Source: Sphingomonas sp. (lineage in GTDB: Bacteria > Pseudomonadota > Alphaproteobacteria > Sphingomonadales > Sphingomonadaceae). From it: a stretch of 64,000 nucleotides of DNA. Positions 29,649-40,611 of this stretch are shown piece by piece (the stretch's first letter is position 1; each line of letters begins with the position of its first letter). The stretch is taken from assembly GCF_029239295.1 (NCBI RefSeq), contig NZ_JAQZBC010000006.1:1-64000 (forward strand). Reading direction: 5' to 3'. Under the pieces are notes generated by a model. That model was not told the DNA's origin, did no database searches, and worked only from the letters and a program-made list of their open reading frames with translations. A program made the position numbers and the translations under genes.

Positions 29649-29793
29649 AGAGCACTGTTCGTTAAGTGCCGGTTAGAGCCAGCACCCTTCAGCACTGCGA
29701 GTGATTCGCAGAAGGGTACTGATGCTTGCAACATCGGGCCACCGGTCTCATAGACCGCGCCAAACCGTCGGCTTACCGCAGGAAACCGCAGCC

Positions 29794-30219
29794 TTGGCCA
29801 CAAAACCAGTCCGCCCCAAAAGTCCGCATCTGTTCAGCGGCCCGCTTGCTCTGCATTACCGCTGGAGCGCGGCGATGACGGTGTCGATCCTGCACCGTGC
29901 CACGGGAAGTGGCATGGCGACCGTGGGATCGCTGCTACTCGTCTGGTTCCTCGCCGCGCTTGCGTCTGGTGCGGAGGCTTATGCCACGTTCCGTGACGTG
30001 TTCACGCTCTCGGATGGCCGATTGAACATCCTTGGTTGGATTATCGGCGTCGGTCTGACCTTCAGCCTTTTCCAGCATATGATGAGCGGCATCCGCCATC
30101 TGGTGCTCGATACCGGCGCGGCTTTCGAGCTGAAGCTGAACCGCAACCTGGCGCGCCTCACCTTTGTCGGCTCGACGCTGCTCACCCTCGCCTTCTGGCT
30201 CTACGTGGGGACCAAGTAA
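29794..30219 (+). CDS. sdhC: Succinate dehydrogenase cytochrome b556 subunit
   Basis: A 141-residue three-helix membrane anchor of complex II. The quinone-site motif SILHRATG and the haem ligand His in SGIRHLVLD are present. I place the start at TTG 29794 because it gives the usual N-terminus (ATKPVRPKSPHL) with AGGA about ten bases before it; no ATG fits. The stop codon overlaps the sdhD ATG by one base. Confidence 0.9.
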   Translation: MATKPVRPKSPHLFSGPLALHYRWSAAMTVSILHRATGSGMATVGSLLLVWFLAALASGAEAYATFRDVFTLSDGRLNILGWIIGVGLTFSLFQHMMSGIRHLVLDTGAAFELKLNRNLARLTFVGSTLLTLAFWLYVGTK

Positions 30220-30599
30220 TGGGAACGGGAACCTCGATCGGCCGCGTTCGTGGCCTGGGTAGCGCGCACGAAGGCCCGCATCACTGGTGGCACCAGAAGA
30301 TCACGGCAGGATCCAATATCCTACTGATGAGCTGGCTGGTGATCTCGCTCGCCCGCCGTCCGGGATATGATTACGGCACGATGCGCGATTGGCTGTCGTC
30401 GGCCTGGGTCGCGATCCCGATGATCCTCCTGGTCGTGTCCGTCTTCTACCACTTCCGTCTCGGGCTTCAGGTCGTGATCGAGGACTATCAGCGTGACGAA
30501 CGTCGTGTCGTCGCGATGGTCCTGCTCAACCTGTTCACCGCTGCCGTGACCGGCACCGCCCTCTTCGCGATCCTGAAGATCGCCTTCGGAGCAAATTGA
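30219..30599 (+). CDS. sdhD: Succinate dehydrogenase hydrophobic membrane anchor subunit
   Basis: A 126-residue second membrane anchor of complex II with three helices. [11 protein letters not shown] precedes helix 1, and [15 protein letters not shown] carries the haem/quinone-site residues including the Asp-Tyr pair. TAATG and TGATG overlaps connect it to sdhC and sdhA, so the three genes are translationally coupled. Confidence 0.92.
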   Translation: MGTGTSIGRVRGLGSAHEGPHHWWHQKITAGSNILLMSWLVISLARRPGYDYGTMRDWLSSAWVAIPMILLVVSVFYHFRLGLQVVIEDYQRDERRVVAMVLLNLFTAAVTGTALFAILKIAFGAN

Positions 30600-32401
30600 T
30601 GCCCGCCGCTTACCAGATCATCGACCATACGTACGACGCGGTCGTCGTCGGCGCCGGCGGCTCGGGCCTCCGCGCCACGATGGGCATCGCGGAGGCGGGG
30701 CTGAAGACCGCCTGCATCACCAAGGTGTTCCCGACCCGCAGCCACACCGTGGCGGCGCAGGGCGGCATCGCGGCTAGCCTGGGCAACAATTCGCCGGACC
30801 ACTGGTCCTGGCACATGTACGATACCGTCAAGGGTTCCGACTGGCTCGGTGACCAGGACGCGATCGAGTACATGGTGCGCGAGGCGCCGGCCGCGGTGTA
30901 CGAGCTGGAGCACGCGGGCGTGCCGTTCAGCCGCAACGAGGACGGGACGATCTACCAGCGCCCGTTCGGCGGCCACATGCAGAACATGGGTGAAGGCCCG
31001 CCGGTGCAGCGCACCTGCGCCGCCGCGGACCGTACCGGCCACGCCATGCTCCACGCGCTGTATCAGCAGTCGCTGAAGTATGACGCGGACTTCTACATCG
31101 AATATTTCGCGCTCGATCTCATCATGGAGAACGGTGCGTGCCACGGCGTAATCGCGCTCAACATGGAAACGGGGCAGATCCATCGCTTCCGTGCCCATGC
31201 AGTGGTGCTGGCGACGGGCGGCGGTGGCCGCGTGTACCAGTCGGCAACCTCGGCACACACCTGCACCGGTGACGGCAACGGCATGGCGCTGCGCGCTGGC
31301 CTGCCGCTGCAGGACATGGAGTTCGTGCAGTTCCACCCAACCGGCATCTACGGCGCGGGCGTCCTCATAACCGAGGGTGCGCGCGGCGAAGGCGGCTACC
31401 TTACCAATTCCGAGGGCGAGCGCTTCATGGAGCGTTACGCGCCGAGCGCGAAGGACCTCGCCTCGCGTGACGTCGTGTCGCGTTCGATGGCGGCGGAAAT
31501 GCGCGAGGGCCGCGGCGTCGGCAAGGACAAGGACCACATCTTCCTTCACCTCGATCATATCGATCCGAAGGTGCTGGCGGAGCGCCTGCCGGGCATCACC
31601 GAGACGGGCAAGATCTTTGCCGGCGTTGACCTCACTCGTCAGCCGCTGCCCGTCACGCCGACTGTCCACTACAACATGGGCGGCATCCCGACGAACTATC
31701 ATGGCGAAGTCGTTCAGCTGAAGAACGGTGATCCGGACGCGATCGTCCCGGGCCTGTTCGCGGTTGGCGAGGCAGCCTGCGTGTCGGTCCATGGCGCGAA
31801 CCGCCTCGGCTCCAACTCGCTGATCGATCTCGTGGTGTTCGGCCGTGCGACGGGCCTACGCCTCAAGGAAACGCTGAAGCCGAACACGCCGCACAATCCG
31901 CTGCCCAAGGGCTCGGAAGAGATGGCGCTCGGCCGGCTCGACCACTTCCGCAACGCAAGCGGCGGCTCGCCCACGGCGAAGATCCGCGCCGAGATGCAGA
32001 AGACGATGCAGCGCCACGCCGCTGTGTTCCGCGACAGCGAGCTGCTGTCCGAGGGCGTGACCAAGATCGACGCGATCTACAAGTCGATGGAAGACGTCGG
32101 CATCAAGGATCGCTCGCTGATCTGGAACACCGACCTCGTCGAGACGCTGGAGCTGGACAACCTCATCAGCCAGGCGGTCGTGACGATGCGCGGCGCGGAA
32201 AACCGCAAGGAAAGCCGCGGCGCGCACATGCACGAGGATTATCCGGAGCGCGACGACGTGAACTGGATGAAGCACACGATCGCGACGTTCGATGGCTGGG
32301 GCGGCAAGGGCGGCAGCTGCTCGCTCGATTATCGTCCGGTGCACGATTACACGCTCACCGACGACGCCGAGTACATCAAGCCGAAGAAGCGGGTGTACTG
32401 A
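30599..32401 (+). CDS. sdhA: Succinate dehydrogenase flavoprotein subunit
   Basis: A 600-residue FAD subunit that oxidises succinate to fumarate. It has the dinucleotide-binding [12 protein letters not shown], covalent FAD attachment at His49 ([11 protein letters not shown]), and active-site segments [21 protein letters not shown] (by landmark) and [13 protein letters not shown]. The start ATG overlaps the sdhD stop. A strong terminator follows, separating it from sdhB 3.3 kb downstream. Confidence 0.97.
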   Translation: MPAAYQIIDHTYDAVVVGAGGSGLRATMGIAEAGLKTACITKVFPTRSHTVAAQGGIAASLGNNSPDHWSWHMYDTVKGSDWLGDQDAIEYMVREAPAAVYELEHAGVPFSRNEDGTIYQRPFGGHMQNMGEGPPVQRTCAAADRTGHAMLHALYQQSLKYDADFYIEYFALDLIMENGACHGVIALNMETGQIHRFRAHAVVLATGGGGRVYQSATSAHTCTGDGNGMALRAGLPLQDMEFVQFHPTGIYGAGVLITEGARGEGGYLTNSEGERFMERYAPSAKDLASRDVVSRSMAAEMREGRGVGKDKDHIFLHLDHIDPKVLAERLPGITETGKIFAGVDLTRQPLPVTPTVHYNMGGIPTNYHGEVVQLKNGDPDAIVPGLFAVGEAACVSVHGANRLGSNSLIDLVVFGRATGLRLKETLKPNTPHNPLPKGSEEMALGRLDHFRNASGGSPTAKIRAEMQKTMQRHAAVFRDSELLSEGVTKIDAIYKSMEDVGIKDRSLIWNTDLVETLELDNLISQAVVTMRGAENRKESRGAHMHEDYPERDDVNWMKHTIATFDGWGGKGGSCSLDYRPVHDYTLTDDAEYIKPKKRVY

Positions 32402-32408
32402 TCCGGGT

Positions 32409-32438
32409 GGCGCGGCCGGATGGCCGCGCCCCTCTTTT
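32409..32438 (+). terminator. Strong intrinsic terminator after sdhA
   Basis: A perfect 9-bp GC stem (GGCGCGGCC and its complement) with a GGAT loop, followed by CCTCTTTT. It is placed 8 bases after the sdhA stop codon. Confidence 0.85.
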
Positions 32439-32595
32439 CTCAGTTGTTGATAACCGTGACGGTACCAAACCGTCCCGCAGCAACTTCAGCTTAAGCTACC
32501 CCCGCCCGCAACATCTCGAATGTCGCGCGACTTCAAACTATTGACTTCGATCGCCGATCGCCCCGACACTCTTCCGATTGTGGAGGGGGCTCGCG

Positions 32596-33570
32596 ATGAA
32601 GAGGTGGCTTACCGTCTTTCTTGCCGCATGCGCGGGCTCCGCGTTGGCTCAGAGCTACATTCCACCTCAGCATAGCCGAACGGCGCCGTTGATCGCCCGC
32701 AGTGGCGAGGCCGAACTGGTCCAGCTTGCGGATCAGGGCGGTGCGATCGAATATGATCGCAAGGCTGGCTGGCGACTGGCTGAACATCGCCGCCTCTCCT
32801 CGATGCTCGCCGCCATCCAGCCGCAAAGAAAGGGTGTGACCGACGCCTTCGTCATCAGCGTCGCGCTGGACAGCGATCCGGTGTTCGGTCGCGAGGCGCG
32901 TGAGGCGGCTAAGGTCCTTTCGAGACGCTACGGTGCTGTGGGGCGCACGATCGTTCTCGCCGGTACGGACGGCAAGGCCGACAGCGCGCTGCCGATGGGC
33001 TCCCCTTCCAATCTGGATGTCGCACTGGCTCGGATCGCGGAACTCATGGATGTGAACGAGGACGTGCTTATCCTCTACACCACCAGCCACGGCGCGCGCT
33101 TCGGCATTGTGTACAATGACGGGGATCAGGGGTTCGGCGCCATCTCCCCCGCCAGGCTGTGGCAAACGCTTTCCCAGCTGGGCATTCGCAACCGATTGAT
33201 CATGATCTCAGCCTGTTACGCGGGAGTCTTCGTTCCGCTGCTGTCGAGCGACACCACTGCGATCATCACGGCTGCGTCGTCTGACCGAAGCTCATTCGGT
33301 TGCGTGGCCGATAATGACTGGACCTTCTTCGGCGATGCGTTGGTCAATCGCGCACTTCGCCAGCCAAAGCCGCTTGCTGCTGCGGCGGCAGAAGCGACAA
33401 GGACGATTGCGGGGTGGGAACAGGAAGGTCGGCTGGAGCCATCGCAGCCACAGGTCGCGATCGGTCCCGGGGCGGCGCGTTGGCTTGCCGTGCTCGATGC
33501 CCGTGCCCCGCGCGATGTCATGCCGCCGGTCGGCCGACCCGCCAACTCTGTGCTTCTCGCACAACATTAG
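32596..33570 (+). CDS. Secreted C13 (legumain-like) cysteine peptidase
   Basis: A 324-residue protein with a signal peptide (cleavage near ALAQS). The caspase-fold catalytic pair of family C13 is visible: His165 in TTSHGAR and Cys207 in SACYAG, each after a hydrophobic strand (EDVLILYTT, NRLIMI). It therefore probably works as an asparaginyl-type or GPI-transamidase-like endopeptidase in the periplasm; bacterial members are uncharacterised. The ATG at 32596 follows GGAGGGGG. It is the first of three non-sdh genes between sdhA and sdhB. Confidence 0.85.
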   Translation: MKRWLTVFLAACAGSALAQSYIPPQHSRTAPLIARSGEAELVQLADQGGAIEYDRKAGWRLAEHRRLSSMLAAIQPQRKGVTDAFVISVALDSDPVFGREAREAAKVLSRRYGAVGRTIVLAGTDGKADSALPMGSPSNLDVALARIAELMDVNEDVLILYTTSHGARFGIVYNDGDQGFGAISPARLWQTLSQLGIRNRLIMISACYAGVFVPLLSSDTTAIITAASSDRSSFGCVADNDWTFFGDALVNRALRQPKPLAAAAAEATRTIAGWEQEGRLEPSQPQVAIGPGAARWLAVLDARAPRDVMPPVGRPANSVLLAQH

Positions 33571-33657
33571 GAGCCGGACGCCACCTCCGTCACGGCGGCG
33601 ATCGAGATTTTTCTATATTGCCGGAACCCTCACAGGTCGTTCGCGGTTCGCGTCGCT

Positions 33658-34230
33658 ATGAATTCCAGCAACAATGCCAACAACTATCCGCTTCTCGCGA
33701 GTCCGCATGTGCAGCTCTACGGCACAGTTGACGATGCGATGTACGCAAGCTTCAAGGATCAGGTCGCCGCAGCGCCTGCTGAGGGCCCGTTGATCTTCTC
33801 CATCACTACGCTGGGTGGCGACCCGGAAATGGCTCGGGCGATGGGCGATACCGTGCGCCTGCTGCGCGAATACACTGGTCGCGAGACGCTGTTTCTGGGG
33901 AAGGTCGCGGTGTACTCGGCGGGCGCGACGTTCATGTCGGCCTTCCCCGTCGACAAGCGCTTCCTGACCCGCGGCTCTCGGCTGATGATCCACGAGCGGC
34001 TGATGAACTCCACCATCCAATTGTCCGGGCCGCTCAACACACTGGCGCCCGTTCTGCTCGCGAAGCTCAACGAGATTCAGGATTCAATCCGGATCCAGGA
34101 TGAAGGTTTCGCCGCGTTGGTAGAGGGCTCGCGCGTAACGCTCGAAGAACTCAAGGCGAAAGCACCATCGAACTGGTATGTGGAGGCGGAGGAGGCCCGC
34201 GAACTGGGTCTGGTGTTGGACTTGATCTGA
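33658..34230 (+). CDS. ClpP-like serine protease (S14/crotonase fold), stand-alone
   Basis: A 190-residue ClpP-fold protein. The nucleophile is Ser87 in AVYSAGATF, the base His112 in LMIHE, and ISITTLGG-like strand-turn FSITTLGGDPEMA forms the oxyanion side. The nucleophile environment differs from true ClpP (ASMG), and no ClpX/ClpA partner is adjacent. No signal peptide is seen. The start is ATG 33658 with a poor ribosome site. Function is unknown; it may cleave or bind peptides. Confidence 0.78.
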   Translation: MNSSNNANNYPLLASPHVQLYGTVDDAMYASFKDQVAAAPAEGPLIFSITTLGGDPEMARAMGDTVRLLREYTGRETLFLGKVAVYSAGATFMSAFPVDKRFLTRGSRLMIHERLMNSTIQLSGPLNTLAPVLLAKLNEIQDSIRIQDEGFAALVEGSRVTLEELKAKAPSNWYVEAEEARELGLVLDLI

Positions 34231-34315
34231 CACCCGGTGCCGTAAGCGGCTGCGGTCGTGCCTTGCCACTTACTCGTCGCGCTTGGATAAGGGGTCAGCA
34301 ATCGAGCGAGGCGGA

Positions 34316-35695
34316 ATGACCAAGGCCCCTACCCCCGGGCGTAAGCTTGGGATGGCAATTCTGATCGCCATGTTGTTGGCGATCCCGCTCTTCGCCGTTT
34401 ATCTGTTGGTCTATGATCGTCAGGATCAATCAAGCAGCGCCCGCGCATCGATTGCCAGCGGCTGGGGCGGGCCGCAAACGATCGCCGGGCCGGTACTGGT
34501 CATACCCTATCAAACGGAAGCGACCGAAACCGTCACAGAAGCAGGCCGGCAGGTCTCGCGAACCACACGGGTTTGGCGCGAACTGACGCTGTCGCCGCAG
34601 ATCGCTGATCTGCATACCAAATTGACCCCCGAACGCCGCCGCCGGTCTATCTACGAGGCGGTCCTGTTCGAGGCGGCCGCCGATGGCTCGGCACGCTTCG
34701 ATCTCCCCGCCGATCTTGCTCGGTTCGGCATCACCGCTGATGAACTCGCCTACGACAGGGCAGAGCTTCGGTTCGGCTTGCGGGATCCGCGCGGGCTTTT
34801 TGGTCAACCGCCTGTCGTGCTGGCGGACGGAAAGCGCCTCGGCCTTCAGCCCGGCAAGGGGTCGCCAGCGACCAACAATGCCGGCTTCTTCACCTGGCTT
34901 GATGCCGCGTCCATCCGCACCCGCCCCCTACTGGTGCGGTTCGCATACTCCTTCCGCGGAAATGGCTGGCTCGCGCTGGCGCCACAGGCAGGCGATACGC
35001 GGTGGCGGGTTACTTCCACCTGGCCGCACCCAAGCTTTCAGGGCGGGTTCCTGCCAACGGCGCAGACGGTCAACAAGGACGGATTCGTCGCCACTTGGCG
35101 CATCGGGAACCTGGCGCTGGGCAGAAGCCTGGTCTCGTCCGGAGACGTGGTTCCCGAGTCGCGTCCTGAGGTCATCGATCGTGCGATGGTCGCCACACCG
35201 GCTGATGGATATGAAGCACGCGCCGTGCTGATCTCGCCGGTAGACCTCTACAGTCAGGTCAATCGATCGGTGAAATACGGTTTCCTCTTCATCGGCTTCA
35301 CGTTCCTCGCCTTTCTGCTTTTCGATGTTATCGGCGGGGTGCGGGTTTCGTCGGTCGAGTACCTGCTTGTCGGCGCCGGGCTGGTGCTCTTCTTCGCCCT
35401 CCTACTCGCCTTCGCGGAGGTGGTCGGGTTCACCCCTGCCTACCTAATCGCCGCTGGCGCGATCATCACGCTACTCACCAGCTATTCCGCCGCGGTTCTG
35501 CACAGCTGGCGCCGCGCGGGGTACATTGCCGCCCTGCTCGCCGCGCTGTACGCGATTTTGTACGTGCTACTGAACCTGGAAGCCTATTCGCTGCTCATCG
35601 GATCGCTGCTTCTGTTTGCGGCGCTGGCCGGTGTTATGTATCTGACGCGTAACCTCGACTGGAGCGGTTTTCGCACCCAGTCCTCAACCGACTGA
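34316..35695 (+). CDS. creD: CreD-like inner membrane protein
   Basis: A 459-residue protein of the CreD family. It has an N-terminal helix ([21 protein letters not shown]), a large periplasmic domain beginning with [15 protein letters not shown], and four to five helices after about residue 320 ([22 protein letters not shown] by landmark). In E. coli CreD is linked to envelope integrity under the CreBC system; no creBC is here. The ATG at 34316 follows AGGCGGA. It ends 14 bases before sdhB. Confidence 0.9.
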   Translation: MTKAPTPGRKLGMAILIAMLLAIPLFAVYLLVYDRQDQSSSARASIASGWGGPQTIAGPVLVIPYQTEATETVTEAGRQVSRTTRVWRELTLSPQIADLHTKLTPERRRRSIYEAVLFEAAADGSARFDLPADLARFGITADELAYDRAELRFGLRDPRGLFGQPPVVLADGKRLGLQPGKGSPATNNAGFFTWLDAASIRTRPLLVRFAYSFRGNGWLALAPQAGDTRWRVTSTWPHPSFQGGFLPTAQTVNKDGFVATWRIGNLALGRSLVSSGDVVPESRPEVIDRAMVATPADGYEARAVLISPVDLYSQVNRSVKYGFLFIGFTFLAFLLFDVIGGVRVSSVEYLLVGAGLVLFFALLLAFAEVVGFTPAYLIAAGAIITLLTSYSAAVLHSWRRAGYIAALLAALYAILYVLLNLEAYSLLIGSLLLFAALAGVMYLTRNLDWSGFRTQSSTD

Positions 35696-35709
35696 AGCGG
35701 GAACGGAAA

Positions 35710-36492
35710 ATGGCCGAATTCACCCTGCCGGCGAACAGCAAGATCAAGGGCGGTCGCAAGATCCCCTCGCCCGAACCGGGCGGGACGATGCGCAACTTCA
35801 AGGTCTATCGCTACGATCCGGACAACGGCGAGAACCCGCGCTACGACACGTTCGAGGTAAACCTCGACGAGTGCGGCCCAATGGTTCTTGACGCGCTGAT
35901 CAAGATCAAGAGCGAGCAGGATTCGTCGCTGACGTTCCGCCGTTCGTGCCGTGAGGGCATCTGCGGTTCCTGCTCGATGAACATCGACGGCAAGAACGGG
36001 CTCGCCTGCACCACCGCGATCGAGGACGTGAAGGGCGAGGTGAAGATCACGCCGCTGCCGGCGATGGACGTGATCAAGGATCTCGTGCCCGACTTCACGC
36101 ACTTCTACGCGCAATACGCTTCGATCCAGCCCTGGCTGAAGACCGTGACTCCCCCGCCCGCCGGCAAGGAACGCCTGCAGTCGCCGGAAGACCGCGCCAA
36201 GCTCGATGGCCTGTACGAGTGCATCCTGTGCGCCTGCTGCTCCACGTCGTGCCCCAGCTACTGGTGGAATTCTGACAAGTTCCTCGGCCCGGCAATTCTG
36301 CTCCAGGCGTATCGCTGGCTGGCCGACAGCCGCGATGAGATGACCGGCGAGCGGCTCGACAGCCTGGAGGATCCGTTCCGCCTGTATCGCTGCCACACGA
36401 TCATGAACTGCGCCAACACCTGCCCCAAGGGGCTGAACCCGGCGAAGGCCATCGCCGAGATCAAGAAGATGGAAGTCGAGCGCGTCCTCTGA
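35710..36492 (+). CDS. sdhB: Succinate dehydrogenase iron-sulfur subunit
   Basis: A 260-residue subunit that passes electrons from FAD to quinone. The [2Fe-2S] cysteines are 80, 85, 88 and 100. The [4Fe-4S] and [3Fe-4S] clusters are bound by [12 protein letters not shown] and [17 protein letters not shown]. It is separated from sdhCDA by a terminator and three genes, and sits right behind creD, so it must be transcribed separately or with creD. A palindromic repeat follows. Confidence 0.96.
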   Translation: MAEFTLPANSKIKGGRKIPSPEPGGTMRNFKVYRYDPDNGENPRYDTFEVNLDECGPMVLDALIKIKSEQDSSLTFRRSCREGICGSCSMNIDGKNGLACTTAIEDVKGEVKITPLPAMDVIKDLVPDFTHFYAQYASIQPWLKTVTPPPAGKERLQSPEDRAKLDGLYECILCACCSTSCPSYWWNSDKFLGPAILLQAYRWLADSRDEMTGERLDSLEDPFRLYRCHTIMNCANTCPKGLNPAKAIAEIKKMEVERVL

Positions 36493-36520
36493 CGCAGGTT
36501 TCCTGATCAGCACATATGTC

Positions 36521-36585
36521 ACCCCGGCGAAAGCCGGGGTCCAGTATCGGGCCGGTCCCCGCTGGACCTCGGCCTTCGCCGGGGT
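36521..36585. repeat. Extragenic palindromic (REP-like) pair
   Basis: Two hairpins, ACCCCGGC-GAAA-GCCGGGGT (36521-36540) and ACCTCGGC-CTTC-GCCGGGGT (36566-36585), are joined by a segment whose ends CCAG and CTGG also pair. This is typical of repeated intergenic elements in sphingomonad genomes. It probably also ends the sdhB transcript. Confidence 0.75.
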
Positions 36586-36592
36586 AAATCGT

Positions 36593-37045
36593 ATGGAAGA
36601 AGCAAAGCCGGAATTCCTCTACGAGGATCACCCGGATCATCCCGGCTGGAAACGCTGGGGCCTGAAGAACTCCGATCGCTACAACACCTTCCTCGGCGAC
36701 ATGATGGTGCGCGTGGACGAGGGCACGTGCCGCGTTCGGATGATGCCCGAACGACGCCACTCCAACCTGGGTAACAACGTTCATGGTGGCGCCATGCTGG
36801 GCTTCATCGATGTTGCCCTGTTCGCAGCGGCGCGCAGCTTCGGACTGATCGAGGCGGGCACGGCCGTAACACTTGATCTCAACACGCACTTCGTCGGCGC
36901 CGGGAAGATCGGTGAGCCTCTCGAGGCGCAGGTGGAGCTGCTTCGTGAAACCGGCCGTCTCCTGTTCATGCGCGGCCTGATTATGCAAGGTGACGGCCCT
37001 GTGGCGGAGTTTTCCGGCACGATCCGGAAGCCCACCAAACGCTGA
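36593..37045 (+). CDS. Hotdog-fold acyl-CoA thioesterase, PaaI family
   Basis: A 150-residue PaaI/YbgC-type hotdog protein predicted to hydrolyse acyl-CoA thioesters. The active-site helix NNVHGGAMLGFIDVAL is at 61-76, and TLDLNTHFVGAGKIGEPL forms the central strand. The ATG at 36593 lies only seven bases after the REP-like hairpin, so its ribosome site may be structurally constrained. The substrate is unknown. Confidence 0.85.
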   Translation: MEEAKPEFLYEDHPDHPGWKRWGLKNSDRYNTFLGDMMVRVDEGTCRVRMMPERRHSNLGNNVHGGAMLGFIDVALFAAARSFGLIEAGTAVTLDLNTHFVGAGKIGEPLEAQVELLRETGRLLFMRGLIMQGDGPVAEFSGTIRKPTKR

Positions 37046-37143
37046 TCTTCCGGCGGGCACGTCCAACGCTTGTCGTGATGCCGCCTTTTCGCCTACCGAC
37101 CACTCGACACGATGTTGGCGGCCGTGTGCCGTACCCATCCAGT

Positions 37144-37240
37144 CCCGGCCAAGAGCCGGGTCCATGCAGCCGAAGGTCGCTTGCGGTCTGGCACCGGGCG
37201 CGCGCGCCCGCCGATCGATGGATCCGGCCTGACGCCGGGA
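37144..37240. repeat. Second, degenerate REP-like pair
   Basis: CCCGGC-CAAGA-GCCGGG (37144-37160) and TCCGGC-CTGAC-GCCGGGA (37223-37240) resemble the hairpins at 36521-36585 in sequence and arrangement. They lie between the thioesterase and zapE genes. Confidence 0.6.
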
Positions 37241-37288
37241 TGATGTGAGGGTCCCGCAACATCCGATGACCTGGACCGGAGTATCTGC

Positions 37289-38383
37289 GTGGCCGCTGTT
37301 CTTACTGCCTACGAAGCCCTGATCACCGCTGGGGAGCTTCGCCCGGATCCTGAGCAGGCGGCGGCGGCCATGCGGCTAGATGCACTTGCGCAGGAGCTCG
37401 AACACCCGCGCACCAGCGGCTTCTTTCGCAAAAAGGTGATCGCACCGCGCGGCATCTACATGTGGGGGGATGTAGGCCGCGGCAAATCGATGCTGATGGA
37501 CCTGTTCTTCGCCAACGTGAACGTCGCCAAGAAGCGCCGCGTTCACTTCGGCGAGTTCATGCTCGAGGTTCACAGTCGCATCGCAGCGGAGCGGCGGAAG
37601 GAAGCAGGTGATCCGATCCTGCCGGTAGCCGCCGCGCTGGCCGAGGAAGCGCGACTGCTCGCGTTTGATGAGATGATCGTCAACAACTCCCCTGACGCGA
37701 TGATCCTCTCGCGCCTGTTTACTGCGATGATCGAGGCTGGCGTCACCGTGGTGACAACCAGCAACCGCGTCCCCACCGATCTCTACAAGAACGGTTTGAA
37801 TCGGGAGCATTTCCTCCCCTTCATTGCCTTGATCCAGGAACGGCTGGACGTCCTCGCGCTCAATGGACCGGTCGACTACCGCCGCGACCGCCTGGGTCAG
37901 CAGAACACCTGGCTGGTACCCAATGGCCCGGAGGCGACAGCGCAACTGTCCGCCGCCTTCTTCAGACTGACCGACTATCCCCCTGAGGACCGCGAGCACG
38001 TCCCCAGCGAGGATCTGGTCATCCAGGGCCGCACACTGCGGGTGCCCAAGTCACTGAAAGGCGTCGCCGTCTTCAGCTTCAAGAAGCTGTGTGGCGAGGC
38101 GCGTGGCAGCGCCGACTATTTGGCGATCGCGCGCCGTTTCCACACGGTAATCCTCGTCGGCATTCCGGTGCTGGGGCCTGAGAACCGTAACGAGGCGGCA
38201 CGGTTCGTCAGCCTGATCGATGCGCTCTACGAATATAAGGTGAAGCTACTCGCCGCAGCGGACGCGGAACCCGAGGACCTCTACCCCAGCGGGGATGGCC
38301 GGTTCGAATTTCAGCGCACAGTGAGCCGATTGGAAGAGATGCGGTCGGAAGCCTATCTTGCCGAAGGCCACGGAACCGGCTGA
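37289..38383 (+). CDS. zapE: Cell division protein ZapE, AFG1-like ATPase
   Basis: A 364-residue AAA-type ATPase of the AFG1/ZapE family, linked in E. coli to Z-ring stability and in mitochondria to protein turnover. Walker A is GDVGRGKS at 60-67, Walker B LLAFDEM follows near 125, and VVTTSNRVPTDLYKNGLNRE carries the sensor region. The start is GTG 37289 with GGAG just upstream. The zapE-mdh-suc order is common in sphingomonads. Confidence 0.9.
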   Translation: MAAVLTAYEALITAGELRPDPEQAAAAMRLDALAQELEHPRTSGFFRKKVIAPRGIYMWGDVGRGKSMLMDLFFANVNVAKKRRVHFGEFMLEVHSRIAAERRKEAGDPILPVAAALAEEARLLAFDEMIVNNSPDAMILSRLFTAMIEAGVTVVTTSNRVPTDLYKNGLNREHFLPFIALIQERLDVLALNGPVDYRRDRLGQQNTWLVPNGPEATAQLSAAFFRLTDYPPEDREHVPSEDLVIQGRTLRVPKSLKGVAVFSFKKLCGEARGSADYLAIARRFHTVILVGIPVLGPENRNEAARFVSLIDALYEYKVKLLAAADAEPEDLYPSGDGRFEFQRTVSRLEEMRSEAYLAEGHGTG

Positions 38384-38419
38384 CGACATTATTGCTATTG
38401 CGAATGGTTATCTTTTTAA

Positions 38420-39475
<1,056 letters not shown>

Positions 39476-39546
39476 CACCGGATTGAATACCCGGCGCGGG
39501 CGGGCATGCAGCCACGTTCGTGCCGGGTTGAGGGATTGGAGAGCCA

Positions 39547-40431
39547 ATGAGCATTCTCGTCGACAAGAATACCAAGGTCATTACCCAAGGCATGACCGGC
39601 AATACCGGCAGCTTCCACACGCAGGCGGCGCTGGATTACGGCACGCAGATGGTGGCTGGCGTCACCCCCGGTAAGGGTGGTGGCACGCACCTCGGCCTGC
39701 CGCTGTTCGATACCGTTGCGGAGGCAGTGGAGAAGACCGGCGCCGACGCCAGCGTGATCTACGTTCCGCCGCCCTTCGCCGCAGATTCGATCCTCGAGGC
39801 GATCGACGCCGAAGTGCCGCTGATCGTTTGCATCACCGAAGGTATCCCGGTGCTCGACATGGTGCGCGTGAAGCGCGCGCTGTCGGGCTCCAAGTCGCGC
39901 CTGATCGGCCCGAACTGCCCGGGCGTGCTGACGCCGGGTGAATGCAAGATCGGCATCATGCCGGGCAACATCTTCAAGAAGGGCTCGGTCGGCGTCGTCT
40001 CGCGCTCCGGCACGCTGACCTATGAGGCAGTGTTCCAGACCTCCAACGCGGGCCTCGGCCAGACCACTGCGGTCGGCATCGGCGGCGACCCGGTCAACGG
40101 CACGAACTTCATCGACGTGCTCGAGCTGTTCCTGGCCGATGATGCGACCGAGTCGATCATCATGATCGGCGAAATCGGCGGCAGCGCCGAGGAAGAAGCA
40201 GCCCAGTTCCTTCGCGACGAAGCGAAGCGCGGCCGCAAGAAGCCAATGGCCGGCTTCATTGCGGGCCGTACGGCGCCTCCGGGCCGCCGCATGGGCCACG
40301 CCGGCGCGATCGTCTCGGGCGGCCAGGGCGGCGCCGAGGACAAGATCGCAGCGATGGAAGCTGCAGGCATCAAGGTGGCGGCAAGCCCGAGCGAGCTCGG
40401 CTCCACGCTGCTGCAGGTGCTGAAGGGTTGA
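39547..40431 (+). CDS. sucD: Succinate-CoA ligase alpha subunit
   Basis: A 294-residue CoA-binding alpha subunit of succinyl-CoA synthetase. The phosphorylated histidine is His251 in [10 protein letters not shown]; CoA contacts lie in [16 protein letters not shown] and [20 protein letters not shown]. The beta subunit gene sucC, usually adjacent, is not found anywhere in the window. It lies 71 bases after mdh and has its own GGAG site. Confidence 0.96.
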   Translation: MSILVDKNTKVITQGMTGNTGSFHTQAALDYGTQMVAGVTPGKGGGTHLGLPLFDTVAEAVEKTGADASVIYVPPPFAADSILEAIDAEVPLIVCITEGIPVLDMVRVKRALSGSKSRLIGPNCPGVLTPGECKIGIMPGNIFKKGSVGVVSRSGTLTYEAVFQTSNAGLGQTTAVGIGGDPVNGTNFIDVLELFLADDATESIIMIGEIGGSAEEEAAQFLRDEAKRGRKKPMAGFIAGRTAPPGRRMGHAGAIVSGGQGGAEDKIAAMEAAGIKVAASPSELGSTLLQVLKG

Positions 40432-40499
40432 TCGAACACCCCCTCTTCACGACGGGGAGGGGATATTAAGTCGAGGCAAGTCGTTGCCTAGACGAAGAT

Positions 40500-40535
40500 G
40501 GAGAGGGGCAAGCGCGTCAACGCCTGCCCCTCTCC
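40500..40535 (+). terminator. Hairpin between sucD and sucA
   Basis: A perfect 11-bp stem (GGAGAGGGGCA and its complement) with a 14-base loop, 68 bases after sucD. No T-run follows, so it may act as attenuator, RNA stabiliser or partial terminator rather than a complete stop. Confidence 0.5.
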
Positions 40536-40611
40536 CGGCTTGGACGGCTACCCTCGGGTGTCGTCTTCGCGAGCCCCTCCCTCCCCCGGAGGGAAGGGAG
40601 TGGAGTTGGTG

